From Falsirhodobacter halotolerans (GTDB lineage: Bacteria > Pseudomonadota > Alphaproteobacteria > Rhodobacterales > Rhodobacteraceae): a stretch of 64,000 bases of DNA. Each line of letters starts with the position of its first letter. The stretch's first letter is position 1. This document shows, piece after piece, positions 19,001-25,972 of this stretch. The notes below the pieces were generated by a model. The model saw nothing but the letters and a program-made list of their open reading frames with translations. It had not been told where the DNA came from and searched no databases. A program made the translations under genes and the position numbers. The stretch is from NCBI RefSeq assembly GCF_022899245.1, contig NZ_JALJAZ010000001.1:538501-602500 (forward strand), written 5' to 3'.

Positions 19001-19030
19001 TCGTTTGTCCCCGCAAGGGGAAGGGTGACG

Positions 19031-20029
19031 ATGCCAAGCGATGTTCAGGTGCCCGAGGGGCTGGTCTATGTCGATGACAGGATGCCCGGCATTTCCCGCA
19101 AGCGCGCCGGAAAAGGTTTTTGCTTCGTCGGGCCGGACGGGGCCACGCTGAAAGGGCCGGACCGCAGCCGCTGCCTGAAGCTGGCCGTCCCCCCCGCCTA
19201 TGAAAGCGTGTGGATCTGCGCGTTGGAAAATGGGCATCTGCAGGCCACCGGGCTGGACGCGCGGGGGCGCAAGCAATACCGCTATCACCCCGATTGGGGC
19301 GCGTGGCGATCGGCGGCGAAATACGACACGTTGCCCGCCTTCGGGGCGGGTCTGGGCCGCCTGCGCCGCCGCGTGGATCGGGATTTGAAAGAGGATGCGG
19401 GCGATCTGTCCTTCAGTCTTGCGGCGATGGTCCTGTTGATCGACCGGACCTATCTTCGGGCGGGAACCCCGGCCTACACCCTTGCCAACAAGACATTCGG
19501 GGCCACGACCCTGCTGACCCGTCATCTGTCGCTGGCCGATGGCGTGGTGCGGCTGAAGTTCAAGGCCAAGGGCGGCAAGGCGGTGAACCGCACGCTGCGC
19601 GACAAGCGTCTGCACCGGATCATGCACCAGATCGGAGATCTGCCGGGACGGCACCTGTTCACCTGGGTGGATGAGGAGGGGGAGGTTCGGCCCGTCTCCT
19701 CTCACAATCTGAACGACTATATCGCCGAAGGGTCGGGGGTGGCGGGGGCGACGGCCAAGACGTTTCGCACCTGGGGCGGGTCGCTCGCGGCCTTCACGGC
19801 GGCACGGGAGCCGGGCAAGCTGTCGCTGAAATCCATGTGCGAGCTGGCGGCGGAGGCTTTGGGCAACACGCCCACCATCGCCCGCAAATCCTACATCCAC
19901 CCCGAAGTTCTGGCGCTGTCCGACATGGAGCCGGTGGCACGGATCGACATGCTGAACGCGCTGCCCACAGAAGGGGACAGCGCGCTGAAGGCCGACGAGC
20001 GGCGGATGCTGGCGTTCCTGAACGCCTAG
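19031..20029 (+). CDS. DNA topoisomerase IB (poxvirus-like)
   Basis: 332-residue type IB topoisomerase that relaxes supercoils through a 3'-phosphotyrosine. The N-terminal DNA-clamp domain includes GRKQYRYHPDWGAWRSAAKY near 82-101. The catalytic domain has the RTYLRAGTPAYTLANKTFG segment (Arg) near 139-157, FKAKGGK (Lys) near 175, and KTFRTWGGS (Arg/His region) near 241-249. The nucleophilic Tyr lies in IARKSYIHP near 285-293. The ATG at 19031 with GGAAGG 6 bases upstream is preferred to GTG at 19025. It shares 4 bases with the convergent DUF3008 gene. Distinct from TopA at 47.7 kb. Confidence 0.93.
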   Translation: MPSDVQVPEGLVYVDDRMPGISRKRAGKGFCFVGPDGATLKGPDRSRCLKLAVPPAYESVWICALENGHLQATGLDARGRKQYRYHPDWGAWRSAAKYDTLPAFGAGLGRLRRRVDRDLKEDAGDLSFSLAAMVLLIDRTYLRAGTPAYTLANKTFGATTLLTRHLSLADGVVRLKFKAKGGKAVNRTLRDKRLHRIMHQIGDLPGRHLFTWVDEEGEVRPVSSHNLNDYIAEGSGVAGATAKTFRTWGGSLAAFTAAREPGKLSLKSMCELAAEALGNTPTIARKSYIHPEVLALSDMEPVARIDMLNALPTEGDSALKADERRMLAFLNA

Positions 20030-20217
20030 TCGTCTTTCGCTGCGGTTTCGGGTTTCCCCTTGCGCTTGGTCGCGGCCATGTCGTGCAGTTCCTTTTCCGA
20101 CATGCTGGCGGCCATTTGCTTCGAGGCGCCTTTCAGATCGGATTTCTTCGTCTCGCCCCGTTTGGCCGAAAGTGCGGCCCCGGCGGCTTTCTGCTGGGCT
20201 TTCGATTTGGCGGGCAT
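20026..20217 (-). CDS. DUF3008 family small basic protein
   Basis: 63 residues, rich in Lys, Ala and Ser (MPAKSKAQQKAAGAALSAKR and a charged tail). It matches the pattern of the DUF3008 family, of unknown function, and is probably a soluble unstructured protein. A strong TAAGGAGG lies 9 bases before the ATG. Upstream on the same strand is another tiny gene with an equally strong ribosome site. The 3' end overlaps the topoisomerase IB stop by 4 bases (CTAG shared). Confidence 0.82.
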   Translation of the reverse strand: MPAKSKAQQKAAGAALSAKRGETKKSDLKGASKQMAASMSEKELHDMAATKRKGKPETAAKDD

Positions 20218-20230
20218 GGCGCGGGCCTCC

Positions 20231-20401
20231 TTATGCGCGGATGGGGGGTGTGACTTCGCCCGGTGCGGGAAGATCGGGATCTTCGGCTGGGGGCATCTGA
20301 TCCGGGCCGGGATCGGGCAGATCGGGTCCGGGCGAGGGCGGGGGGGAATTTGGGGGCAGGTCACCGGGTTGCGGGATGCCGACCATTTGAATGTCCGTCA
20401 T
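20231..20401 (-). CDS. Small proline-rich protein, unknown function
   Basis: 56 codons starting MTDIQMVGIPQPGDLPPNSP. The rest is mostly Pro, Asp and Gly in repeated P-D-x-P units, with no hydrophobic segment and no cysteine. The near-perfect ribosome site AAAGGAGG, 6 bases before the ATG, and the downstream DUF3008 gene on the same strand are the evidence for a real gene. The frame is also open upstream through the glycosylase region, so reading-frame openness alone means little. Confidence 0.6.
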   Translation of the reverse strand: MTDIQMVGIPQPGDLPPNSPPPSPGPDLPDPGPDQMPPAEDPDLPAPGEVTPPIRA

Positions 20402-20439
20402 GATGTCCTCCTTTTGAAAGACAACAGAGCGACACCCCG

Positions 20440-20985
20440 TCATGTTCCCGGAAAACGTCGACTGAGGAACGCCGACCCCTCCGACCCGAAGCGCCATGGG
20501 CGATCGGTGGCGCGGGTGATGCCGATGCGCGGGCCGGTGACGACAGGGCCGCGTGGTGCGGGATGGAACCGCAGGATGTCGGCACCGTCCGCCGCCGCGT
20601 CCAGCCCGAAAGCCTGCCCGATCTTGCCCGGCCCCGAACACAAGGCGCGCGGTGCCTCGGTGCCGCGCCGCCGCGCCATCACCTCCAGCCCGGCCAGCGG
20701 TTCCAGCGCGCGCAACAGCACCGCATCCCCAGACCGGCACACGACGTTCAGACACCAGTGGATGCCATAGGAGCGATAGACATAGGCCAGCCCCGCCGGG
20801 CCGAACATCGCCCGGTTGCGGGGGCGGGGGCCGCCAAAGCTGTGGGAGGCGGGGTCGTCGGAGGTATAGGCCTCCGTCTCCACGACGCGCGCGGCCAAGG
20901 GGCCGACCTCCAGCCGGCTGCCGATCAGATCGCGTGCGACGTCGGGGGCGGGGCGGTCGAACCAAGCATGGGGAAAGGGGGTCAG
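20440..20985 (-). CDS. DNA-3-methyladenine glycosylase (AAG/MPG family), apparent CTG start
   Basis: Excises alkylated purines (3-methyladenine, hypoxanthine). At about 181 residues it has the family core: ARVVETEAYTSDDPASHSFG near 33-52 containing the catalytic Glu, the AYVYRSYGIHWCLNVV segment near 67-82, LLRALEP near 90, and SGPGKIGQAFGLD near 114-126. No ATG, GTG or TTG occurs where the protein must begin. The only sensible start is CTG at 20983-20985, which overlaps the stop of the upstream membrane-protein gene as CTGA. A much longer in-frame ATG at 21453 would read through that whole gene. Confidence 0.88.
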   Translation of the reverse strand: MTPFPHAWFDRPAPDVARDLIGSRLEVGPLAARVVETEAYTSDDPASHSFGGPRPRNRAMFGPAGLAYVYRSYGIHWCLNVVCRSGDAVLLRALEPLAGLEVMARRRGTEAPRALCSGPGKIGQAFGLDAAADGADILRFHPAPRGPVVTGPRIGITRATDRPWRFGSEGSAFLSRRFPGT

Positions 20986-21617
20986 CGCGCGCCCCGCAGA
21001 CTGGACAAACGCGCGACGGCGATCGCCAGCATCAGATAGCAGGCCAGTTCCAACACCTCCTCGGTGCGGCCCGCCATCTGGTCGGTCTGGGCCGAAATCT
21101 CGATCCCGAAGCCGGCCAGCTTGCGCCCCAGCCCGTCGATCGTCTTGGCCACCACGCCCAGAACGAAGGCCCCGGCAATCAGCCATGCGTCCAACCGTCC
21201 GGCCTTCAGCCGCTGCCACCACAGGGGCGCGTTGCGCGTCAGCAACCGCCACGACGCCCAAAGCGTCAGCGCGATGATCGCGGCCCCCAGAAGCTTCTCC
21301 CCCCATGGGGCGGGCCCGGTATAGGTGTTCAGCTTCAAAAGCCCATAGTCGGTGAAACGTTTGTCGGCGTCCATTTCCCGCGCCGCCATCGCCAGAAACA
21401 GAAACGGAATCTGCCATTCGCGCCACCGATAGGGCCCCGCCAGCCAGAGCCACAGCACGACCGCCGCGAACAGCACCCCGACCGATGCCAGTTCAAGCCC
21501 GTGGCCTTCTTTGAAAAACAGGTTCAAATCGCTCACCGTTGCTGCCGAAATGCCAAGAAATCCGAACGTCACAATCAACAGCGTCAGGCTTATGGTTCTG
21601 AACCGGAGGTCTTTCAT
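20982..21617 (-). CDS. Membrane protein of unknown function
   Basis: 211 residues with about five hydrophobic helices: ISLTLLIVTFGFLGISAATV near 8-27, VGVLFAAVVLWLWLAG near 46-61, LLGAAIIALTLWASW near 108-122, LIAGAFVLGVVAKTI near 145-159 and LELACYLMLAIAV near 189-201. No family was recognised. The start at 21617 has AAGGA 8 bases upstream; an ATG 12 codons earlier has none. It is directly upstream of the glycosylase gene, whose translation seems coupled to this stop codon. Confidence 0.75.
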   Translation of the reverse strand: MKDLRFRTISLTLLIVTFGFLGISAATVSDLNLFFKEGHGLELASVGVLFAAVVLWLWLAGPYRWREWQIPFLFLAMAAREMDADKRFTDYGLLKLNTYTGPAPWGEKLLGAAIIALTLWASWRLLTRNAPLWWQRLKAGRLDAWLIAGAFVLGVVAKTIDGLGRKLAGFGIEISAQTDQMAGRTEEVLELACYLMLAIAVARLSSLRGAR

Positions 21618-21771
21618 CGAGTATCCTTTACGAAATATCCGTCCGGCGCGCACCTGCGGCGTTTTGACATATTCGTGTCATGAAAGTGCGACGCCGACAC
21701 CGCGAATCTGTGCGGTGGGGCGGATGGGTGACGTATGGCATTTGCGGGCGGATGGGCGCAAGATGCGCGAC

Positions 21772-22440
21772 ATGACCCATCGCGCCCTTATCGTGTCCCA
21801 TGGCCAACCCTCCGACCCCCGCCCGGCGGGGGAGGAGATCGAGGATTTGGCCCGCCATGTCGCCACCCATCTGGACGGGTGGGACGTGCGCGCCGCGACC
21901 CTGGCCGAAGCCGGGGCGCTGGAGCGGGGGTTGGCCGGGGGGGTGGGGGTCGTTTATCCCCTGTTCATGGCGGCGGGGTGGTTCACCGGCACGCATCTGC
22001 CCCGGCGGCTGGCGGCGGCCGGGGGGGCGGCGTGGCCCGTGCTGGCCCCCTTCGGCGCCGATCCGGCGGTGATGGCGCTGACCGTCGATCTGGCGCGGGC
22101 GGCGGGGCGACCGGTGCTTCTGGCGGGCCACGGGTCGTTCCGCAGCGCCGAGCCGTCGCGCGTGGTCCACGATCTTGCCGCGCGGATCGAGGCGGAGACG
22201 GGGAAGCCCTGCCGCGCGGCCTTCATCGACCAGAGCCCGCAGATCGCGGATGTGGCGCGGGACATGCCGAATGCCGCCTGCCTGCCGTTCTTTGCCGCAC
22301 GGCGGGGCCACGTGATCGACGATCTGCCGGATGCGCTGGCCAGGGCGGGGTTCACCGGCCCGCTTTTGCCGCCCGTGGGGCTGCATGACCGGGTGCCCGC
22401 GCTGATCGCGGCGGCGCTGATGCGGGCGCGGGGGGCATGA
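21772..22440 (+). CDS. CbiX/SirB-like chelatase family protein
   Basis: 222-residue protein resembling sirohydrochlorin cobalto/ferrochelatases. It has an N-terminal ALIVSHGQPSDPRPAGEEIE near residues 5-24 with the motif His, and a second half-repeat LLAGHGSFRSAEPSRV near 116-131 with another HG. The family inserts Co or Fe into sirohydrochlorin, but no cobalamin or siroheme genes are near, so the substrate is uncertain. Starts at 21763 and 21772 are both possible. The 154-base gap before it holds a TTGACA that is part of the inverted repeat TGACA-N6-TGTCA (21665-21680). It abuts the convergent transporter gene with no spacing. Confidence 0.75.
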   Translation: MTHRALIVSHGQPSDPRPAGEEIEDLARHVATHLDGWDVRAATLAEAGALERGLAGGVGVVYPLFMAAGWFTGTHLPRRLAAAGGAAWPVLAPFGADPAVMALTVDLARAAGRPVLLAGHGSFRSAEPSRVVHDLAARIEAETGKPCRAAFIDQSPQIADVARDMPNAACLPFFAARRGHVIDDLPDALARAGFTGPLLPPVGLHDRVPALIAAALMRARGA

Positions 22441-23313
22441 TCAGCCGGGGCGGTGCGCCACGTCCTTGTGGATGATCACCTCCACCTGCGGATAGGCGAG
22501 GGTGATGGTCCGTTTCAGGCCCGCGCCGATGTCATGCGCCTCTCGCAGGGTCAGGTCGCCATCCAGTTCGATATGCAGGTTGATGAAGACGCGGCTGCCG
22601 GCGGTCCGGCTTTTCAGGTCGTGGAACCCCCGCACCTCGGGCCAGTTGCGGACCAGCGTCTCGATCCCGTGCAAGAGGTCGGGATCGGCCTGCCGGTCCA
22701 TCAGCGCATCGAACGCGCCGCGCCCGATCTTCAGCGCGCCCACCACCATCAGCCCCGCCGCTGCCAGCGCCACCACGCTGTCCACCGCCGGCAGGTCCAG
22801 CCGCCCCGAGGCCAGCAGCGCGAACAGCGCCCCGATCGATGGGATGAGATCGCCCAGATAATGCAGCCGGTCCGCCGCCACCACGCGGTTGCCCGTGGCC
22901 CGCGCCACGCGCCCCTGCCACCAGACCAGCGCCAGCGTCAGCAGGATGGACACCGTCATGACCACGATCCCCGCCCCCTCGCGTCCCAGAGAGGGCGGCT
23001 CGGGGTGGATCAGCCGTCGCACCGCCGCCACGGCGATGACGCCCGCCGACACGAAGATGAAGACGGCCTGCCCCAGGGCCGCGATGTCCTCGGCGGAACT
23101 GTGGCCGAAGGGGTGATCCTCGTCCGCGGGGCGTTGGGCATAAAAAATCGCCGTCATCGCACCCAGCGACAGGATCATGTCCATCGCGCTGTCGGCCAGG
23201 GACGCCGCCACCGACAGCGACCCCGTCTGCGCCACGGCCCACAGCTTCATCAGCACAAGCACCGTCGCCACGAGGAACGAGGCGATCCCCGCCCGCAATG
23301 CCAGATGGGTCAT
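22441..23313 (-). CDS. Cation diffusion facilitator (CDF) metal transporter
   Basis: 290-residue inner-membrane exporter of divalent metals (FieF-like). The transmembrane metal site appears as LADSAMDM near residues 40-47 and, later, AADRLHYLGDLIPSIGAL near 147-164: the usual paired x-x-x-D sites read DSAMD and HYLGD. About six helices are followed by a cytoplasmic dimerisation domain from residue 205 with VFINLHIELDGDLTLREAHD near 243-262. The ATG overlaps the stop of the SH3 protein gene (ATGA). The metal (Zn, Fe or Mn) cannot be set from sequence. Confidence 0.92.
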   Translation of the reverse strand: MTHLALRAGIASFLVATVLVLMKLWAVAQTGSLSVAASLADSAMDMILSLGAMTAIFYAQRPADEDHPFGHSSAEDIAALGQAVFIFVSAGVIAVAAVRRLIHPEPPSLGREGAGIVVMTVSILLTLALVWWQGRVARATGNRVVAADRLHYLGDLIPSIGALFALLASGRLDLPAVDSVVALAAAGLMVVGALKIGRGAFDALMDRQADPDLLHGIETLVRNWPEVRGFHDLKSRTAGSRVFINLHIELDGDLTLREAHDIGAGLKRTITLAYPQVEVIIHKDVAHRPG

Positions 23314-23822
23314 TCCAGAATCTCGTCCTTGCCCACGCCCCAGATCTGCGATTTCAGAACCCAGCCGCGTTCGCCCGCCAGCCGCAGGCGGCACCAGTTC
23401 GCGGTGCATTGCAGCAACGTCGCCACCACATCCTTCTGCGCGCGCAGCACGACGGTCGAATCCTCGCTCGGGCTGTCGTGCAGGTCGGCCATGTCGGCGG
23501 TGATGAGGGCCGAGCGGGAGCCGGACAGAAGCGCGTAATGCATCCAGCCGCCCACGCCCTCGGCATCCTCAACCCGCCGCCAATGACCGTATTCGGCGGT
23601 GATCAGCAGGGGCATCCCGTCGCGGGTGAACACCCAGTCGATCCGGTGGGTCAGGCCGGGGCCGCGGCGGGCGTTGCCTTCGCTGGTCTTGAGCGTGACG
23701 AAACGGGGCAGGGGCAGGTTCGTCACCGCCCCCAGACGGGGTTCGGGCGCGTCCTGTGCGATGGCGGCCGCGGCCAGGGGCACCAGAAGGGCCAGCATCA
23801 CGGCCCGCACGAAATTCCACAT
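23310..23822 (-). CDS. Exported SH3-like domain protein
   Basis: 170 residues with a signal peptide (VRAVMLALLVPLAAAAIAQ). Two bacterial SH3-like units follow, around residues 40-95 (SEGNARRGPGLTHRIDWVF) and 105-165 (MADLHDSPSEDSTVVLRAQ through GERGWVLKSQIWGV). This composition matches the DUF1058/SH3_4 type found in alphaproteobacteria; it may bind peptidoglycan. It lies 71 bases downstream of the dehydrogenase gene and is coupled to the CDF transporter gene by a 4-base overlap. Confidence 0.85.
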   Translation of the reverse strand: MWNFVRAVMLALLVPLAAAAIAQDAPEPRLGAVTNLPLPRFVTLKTSEGNARRGPGLTHRIDWVFTRDGMPLLITAEYGHWRRVEDAEGVGGWMHYALLSGSRSALITADMADLHDSPSEDSTVVLRAQKDVVATLLQCTANWCRLRLAGERGWVLKSQIWGVGKDEILE

Positions 23823-23893
23823 CACTCTGCCCCTTGGGTCGTCTTTTCCCCCGTCAAACCATTCCAGGCCCGATTTGGCCAGAGGGTCGCGCT

Positions 23894-24826
23894 TCAGTAT
23901 CCCGTGACGCGATCCACCAGATGCAGGAAAGGCGCACCCGCCTCGCCCCGCCGCACATTCTCGGCCACCACGCCCGACGCGGTGTCGGGCCGCGTCCAGG
24001 CGGCGATATGCGGCGTGACGGTCACGTTCGGATGATGCCAGAACGGATGATCCGGCGGCAAGGGTTCCTGGCGGAAAACGTCCATCGTCGCATGGCCGAC
24101 CTGACCGGAATCTAGCGCATCCAGCAGCGCGCCTTCGTCGATCAGGGGGCCGCGCCCGGGGTTGATGATTGCGGCCCCCGGGGCCAGCTGCGCCAGGGCG
24201 CGGTCGTTCAGCACGTTTTCGGTGGCGGGCGTGTCGGGCAACAGCAGCACGACGATCTCGGCCCCCTTCAGGACCGCGTCCAGCCCGTCGGGGCCGGAGG
24301 CGGTGGTCAGACCTTCCAGTGTCTTGGGGCTGCGGCTCCACCCATGCACGTCGAACCCGATGCGGGCCAGGGCGTGGGCGCAGGCGGCCCCCAATTCCCC
24401 CAGTCCCAGCACGGCGACCTTGCGGTTCTGGGCCAGGGGGGGCTGCTTCTGGTCCCAATGCGGCGCGGTGGCGGTGATGAAGCGGTCCATGCCCAGATGG
24501 TGGCGCAGGGCATGGCCGGTCACATATTCGATCATTCCCTTTTCCAGCCCCGGATCGACCATGCGGCACAGGGGTTGGGTCAGGGTCGTGTTGCCCACCA
24601 CGCGTTCCACCCCCGCCCACAGGCTGAGCACGGCGCGGGTGTTCACGAAGGGGCTGAAATCCTCGATCAGCCCGCCGGGGGCGAAGACGATGTAGTCGAT
24701 CGCCGCCGGATCGGGCGCCTCGGTCACGATGTCGGCGGTGACGCCGGCGCGGGACAGGGCGGCCCCCAGATGCGGTTCGTATTTCGCCCATTGATGCGCC
24801 CCGGCGGCGAAGAAAACAGTCGTCAT
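23894..24826 (-). CDS. ghrA: D-2-hydroxyacid dehydrogenase (glyoxylate/hydroxypyruvate reductase A type)
   Basis: 310-residue NAD(P)H-dependent dehydrogenase. The nucleotide-binding loop VLGLGELGAACAHALARIG is near residues 138-156. Catalytic Arg is in IINPGRGPLIDE near 219-230, Glu in VFRQEPLP near 251, and His in TPHIAAWT near 272-279. The His-Ala-Ala-Trp pattern fits the GhrA group. Its ATG follows the rodA stop with no gap (TGAATG), so it appears to be the last gene of the mreBCD-mrdA-rodA transcript, an unexpected partner for cell-shape genes. Confidence 0.88.
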   Translation of the reverse strand: MTTVFFAAGAHQWAKYEPHLGAALSRAGVTADIVTEAPDPAAIDYIVFAPGGLIEDFSPFVNTRAVLSLWAGVERVVGNTTLTQPLCRMVDPGLEKGMIEYVTGHALRHHLGMDRFITATAPHWDQKQPPLAQNRKVAVLGLGELGAACAHALARIGFDVHGWSRSPKTLEGLTTASGPDGLDAVLKGAEIVVLLLPDTPATENVLNDRALAQLAPGAAIINPGRGPLIDEGALLDALDSGQVGHATMDVFRQEPLPPDHPFWHHPNVTVTPHIAAWTRPDTASGVVAENVRRGEAGAPFLHLVDRVTGY

Positions 24827-25972
24827 TCAGCGGTCCCTTGCCCGATGTACATGCGCGCTCTGCACGATCCCGAAGGCCGTCAGAAGCACCATCATCGCCG
24901 ATCCGCCATAGCTGACCATCGGCAGCGGCACACCCACGACCGGGGCGAGCCCCATGACCATCAACATGTTGACCGCGAAAAGAAAGAAGAAACTGGCCGC
25001 GATGCCCAAGGTCACCAGCGCCGCGAACCGGTCGCGCATCTGGATGGCCGATGTGATGCAGAACACGATGATCAGCGCATAAAGAACAAGCAACGAGCAG
25101 GCGCCGATGAAGCCGAACTCCTCGGCCACGACGGTGAAGATGAAGTCGGTATGCTTTTCGGGCAGGAAGTTCAGGCGGCTTTGCGTGCCTTGCATGAACC
25201 CGCGCCCCGTCCAGCCGCCCGATCCCAGGGCGATCTTGGCTTGGGTGATGTGGTAGCCGGCCCCCAGCGGATCGCTGGAGGGATCGAGGAAGGTGTCGAT
25301 CCGGCGATACTGGTAATCGCGCAGAAGCTGCCATGTGGTGCCCCGACTGGCCAGCACGGCCGTCACGATCCCGCCGCCCAGACCCGCGACGGCCGCGAAA
25401 TAAAGCCAGTGGACCCCGGCGCAGAACATCACCACCGCCCCCCCGCCCAGAAGCAGGATGGCGGTGCCCAGATCGGGCTGCACCATGACCAGCGCCACCG
25501 GCAGAAGGATCATCCCGACCGGCAGCAGAACCCACAAGGGACGCGACACCTTGTTCACCGGCAACCAGTCGTAATAGGCGGCCAGCATCATCACGAGGGC
25601 GATCTTCATCAACTCGGACGGTTGCAGCGTGATGAACCCGAAGTTCAGCCAGCGCTGCGCCCCCATGCCCACATGGCCCATCACGTCCACGGCGACCAGC
25701 AGGCCCACCGACACCAGATAGGCCACCCCCGACATGTTGCGCCAGAACCAGATGGGGATGAACGCCACCACCAGCATCACCGTCAGGCCGACGGCAAAGC
25801 GTTTCATCTGCGGCTCGGCCCAGGTGTCGATCCGGCCCCCGGCTACGGAATAGAGCATGAGCCAGCCCACCGCGCAGACCGTGGTCAACAGGATGATCAG
25901 GGGCCAGTTGAGGTAGAGGACCTTGCGAAACCCCGTGGGGACCGTCTGGATGCGGTATTCAAGAAAGCTCAT
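24827..25972 (-). CDS. rodA: Rod-shape-determining SEDS glycosyltransferase RodA
   Basis: Polymerises lipid II glycan strands in the elongasome together with PBP2. 381 residues and about ten helices. SEDS hallmarks are GAQRWLNFGFITLQPSELMK near 109-128, VQPDLGTAILLLGGG near 168-182 with the catalytic Asp, FIFTVVAEEFGFIG near 280-293, and GVPLPMVSYGGSAM near 346-359. Its ATG shares a base with the mrdA stop (TGATG). The start follows from the family N-terminus. Confidence 0.96.
   Translation of the reverse strand: MSFLEYRIQTVPTGFRKVLYLNWPLIILLTTVCAVGWLMLYSVAGGRIDTWAEPQMKRFAVGLTVMLVVAFIPIWFWRNMSGVAYLVSVGLLVAVDVMGHVGMGAQRWLNFGFITLQPSELMKIALVMMLAAYYDWLPVNKVSRPLWVLLPVGMILLPVALVMVQPDLGTAILLLGGGAVVMFCAGVHWLYFAAVAGLGGGIVTAVLASRGTTWQLLRDYQYRRIDTFLDPSSDPLGAGYHITQAKIALGSGGWTGRGFMQGTQSRLNFLPEKHTDFIFTVVAEEFGFIGACSLLVLYALIIVFCITSAIQMRDRFAALVTLGIAASFFFLFAVNMLMVMGLAPVVGVPLPMVSYGGSAMMVLLTAFGIVQSAHVHRARDR

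Noticed and set aside
19025-19027. GTG start for topoisomerase IB.
   Set aside because: The ribosome site GGAAGG abuts the GTG; the ATG two codons later has proper spacing.
20440-21453. A longer 337-codon version of the glycosylase starting at an upstream ATG.
   Set aside because: The extra 150 or so residues lie across the membrane-protein gene in another frame and have no glycosylase similarity.
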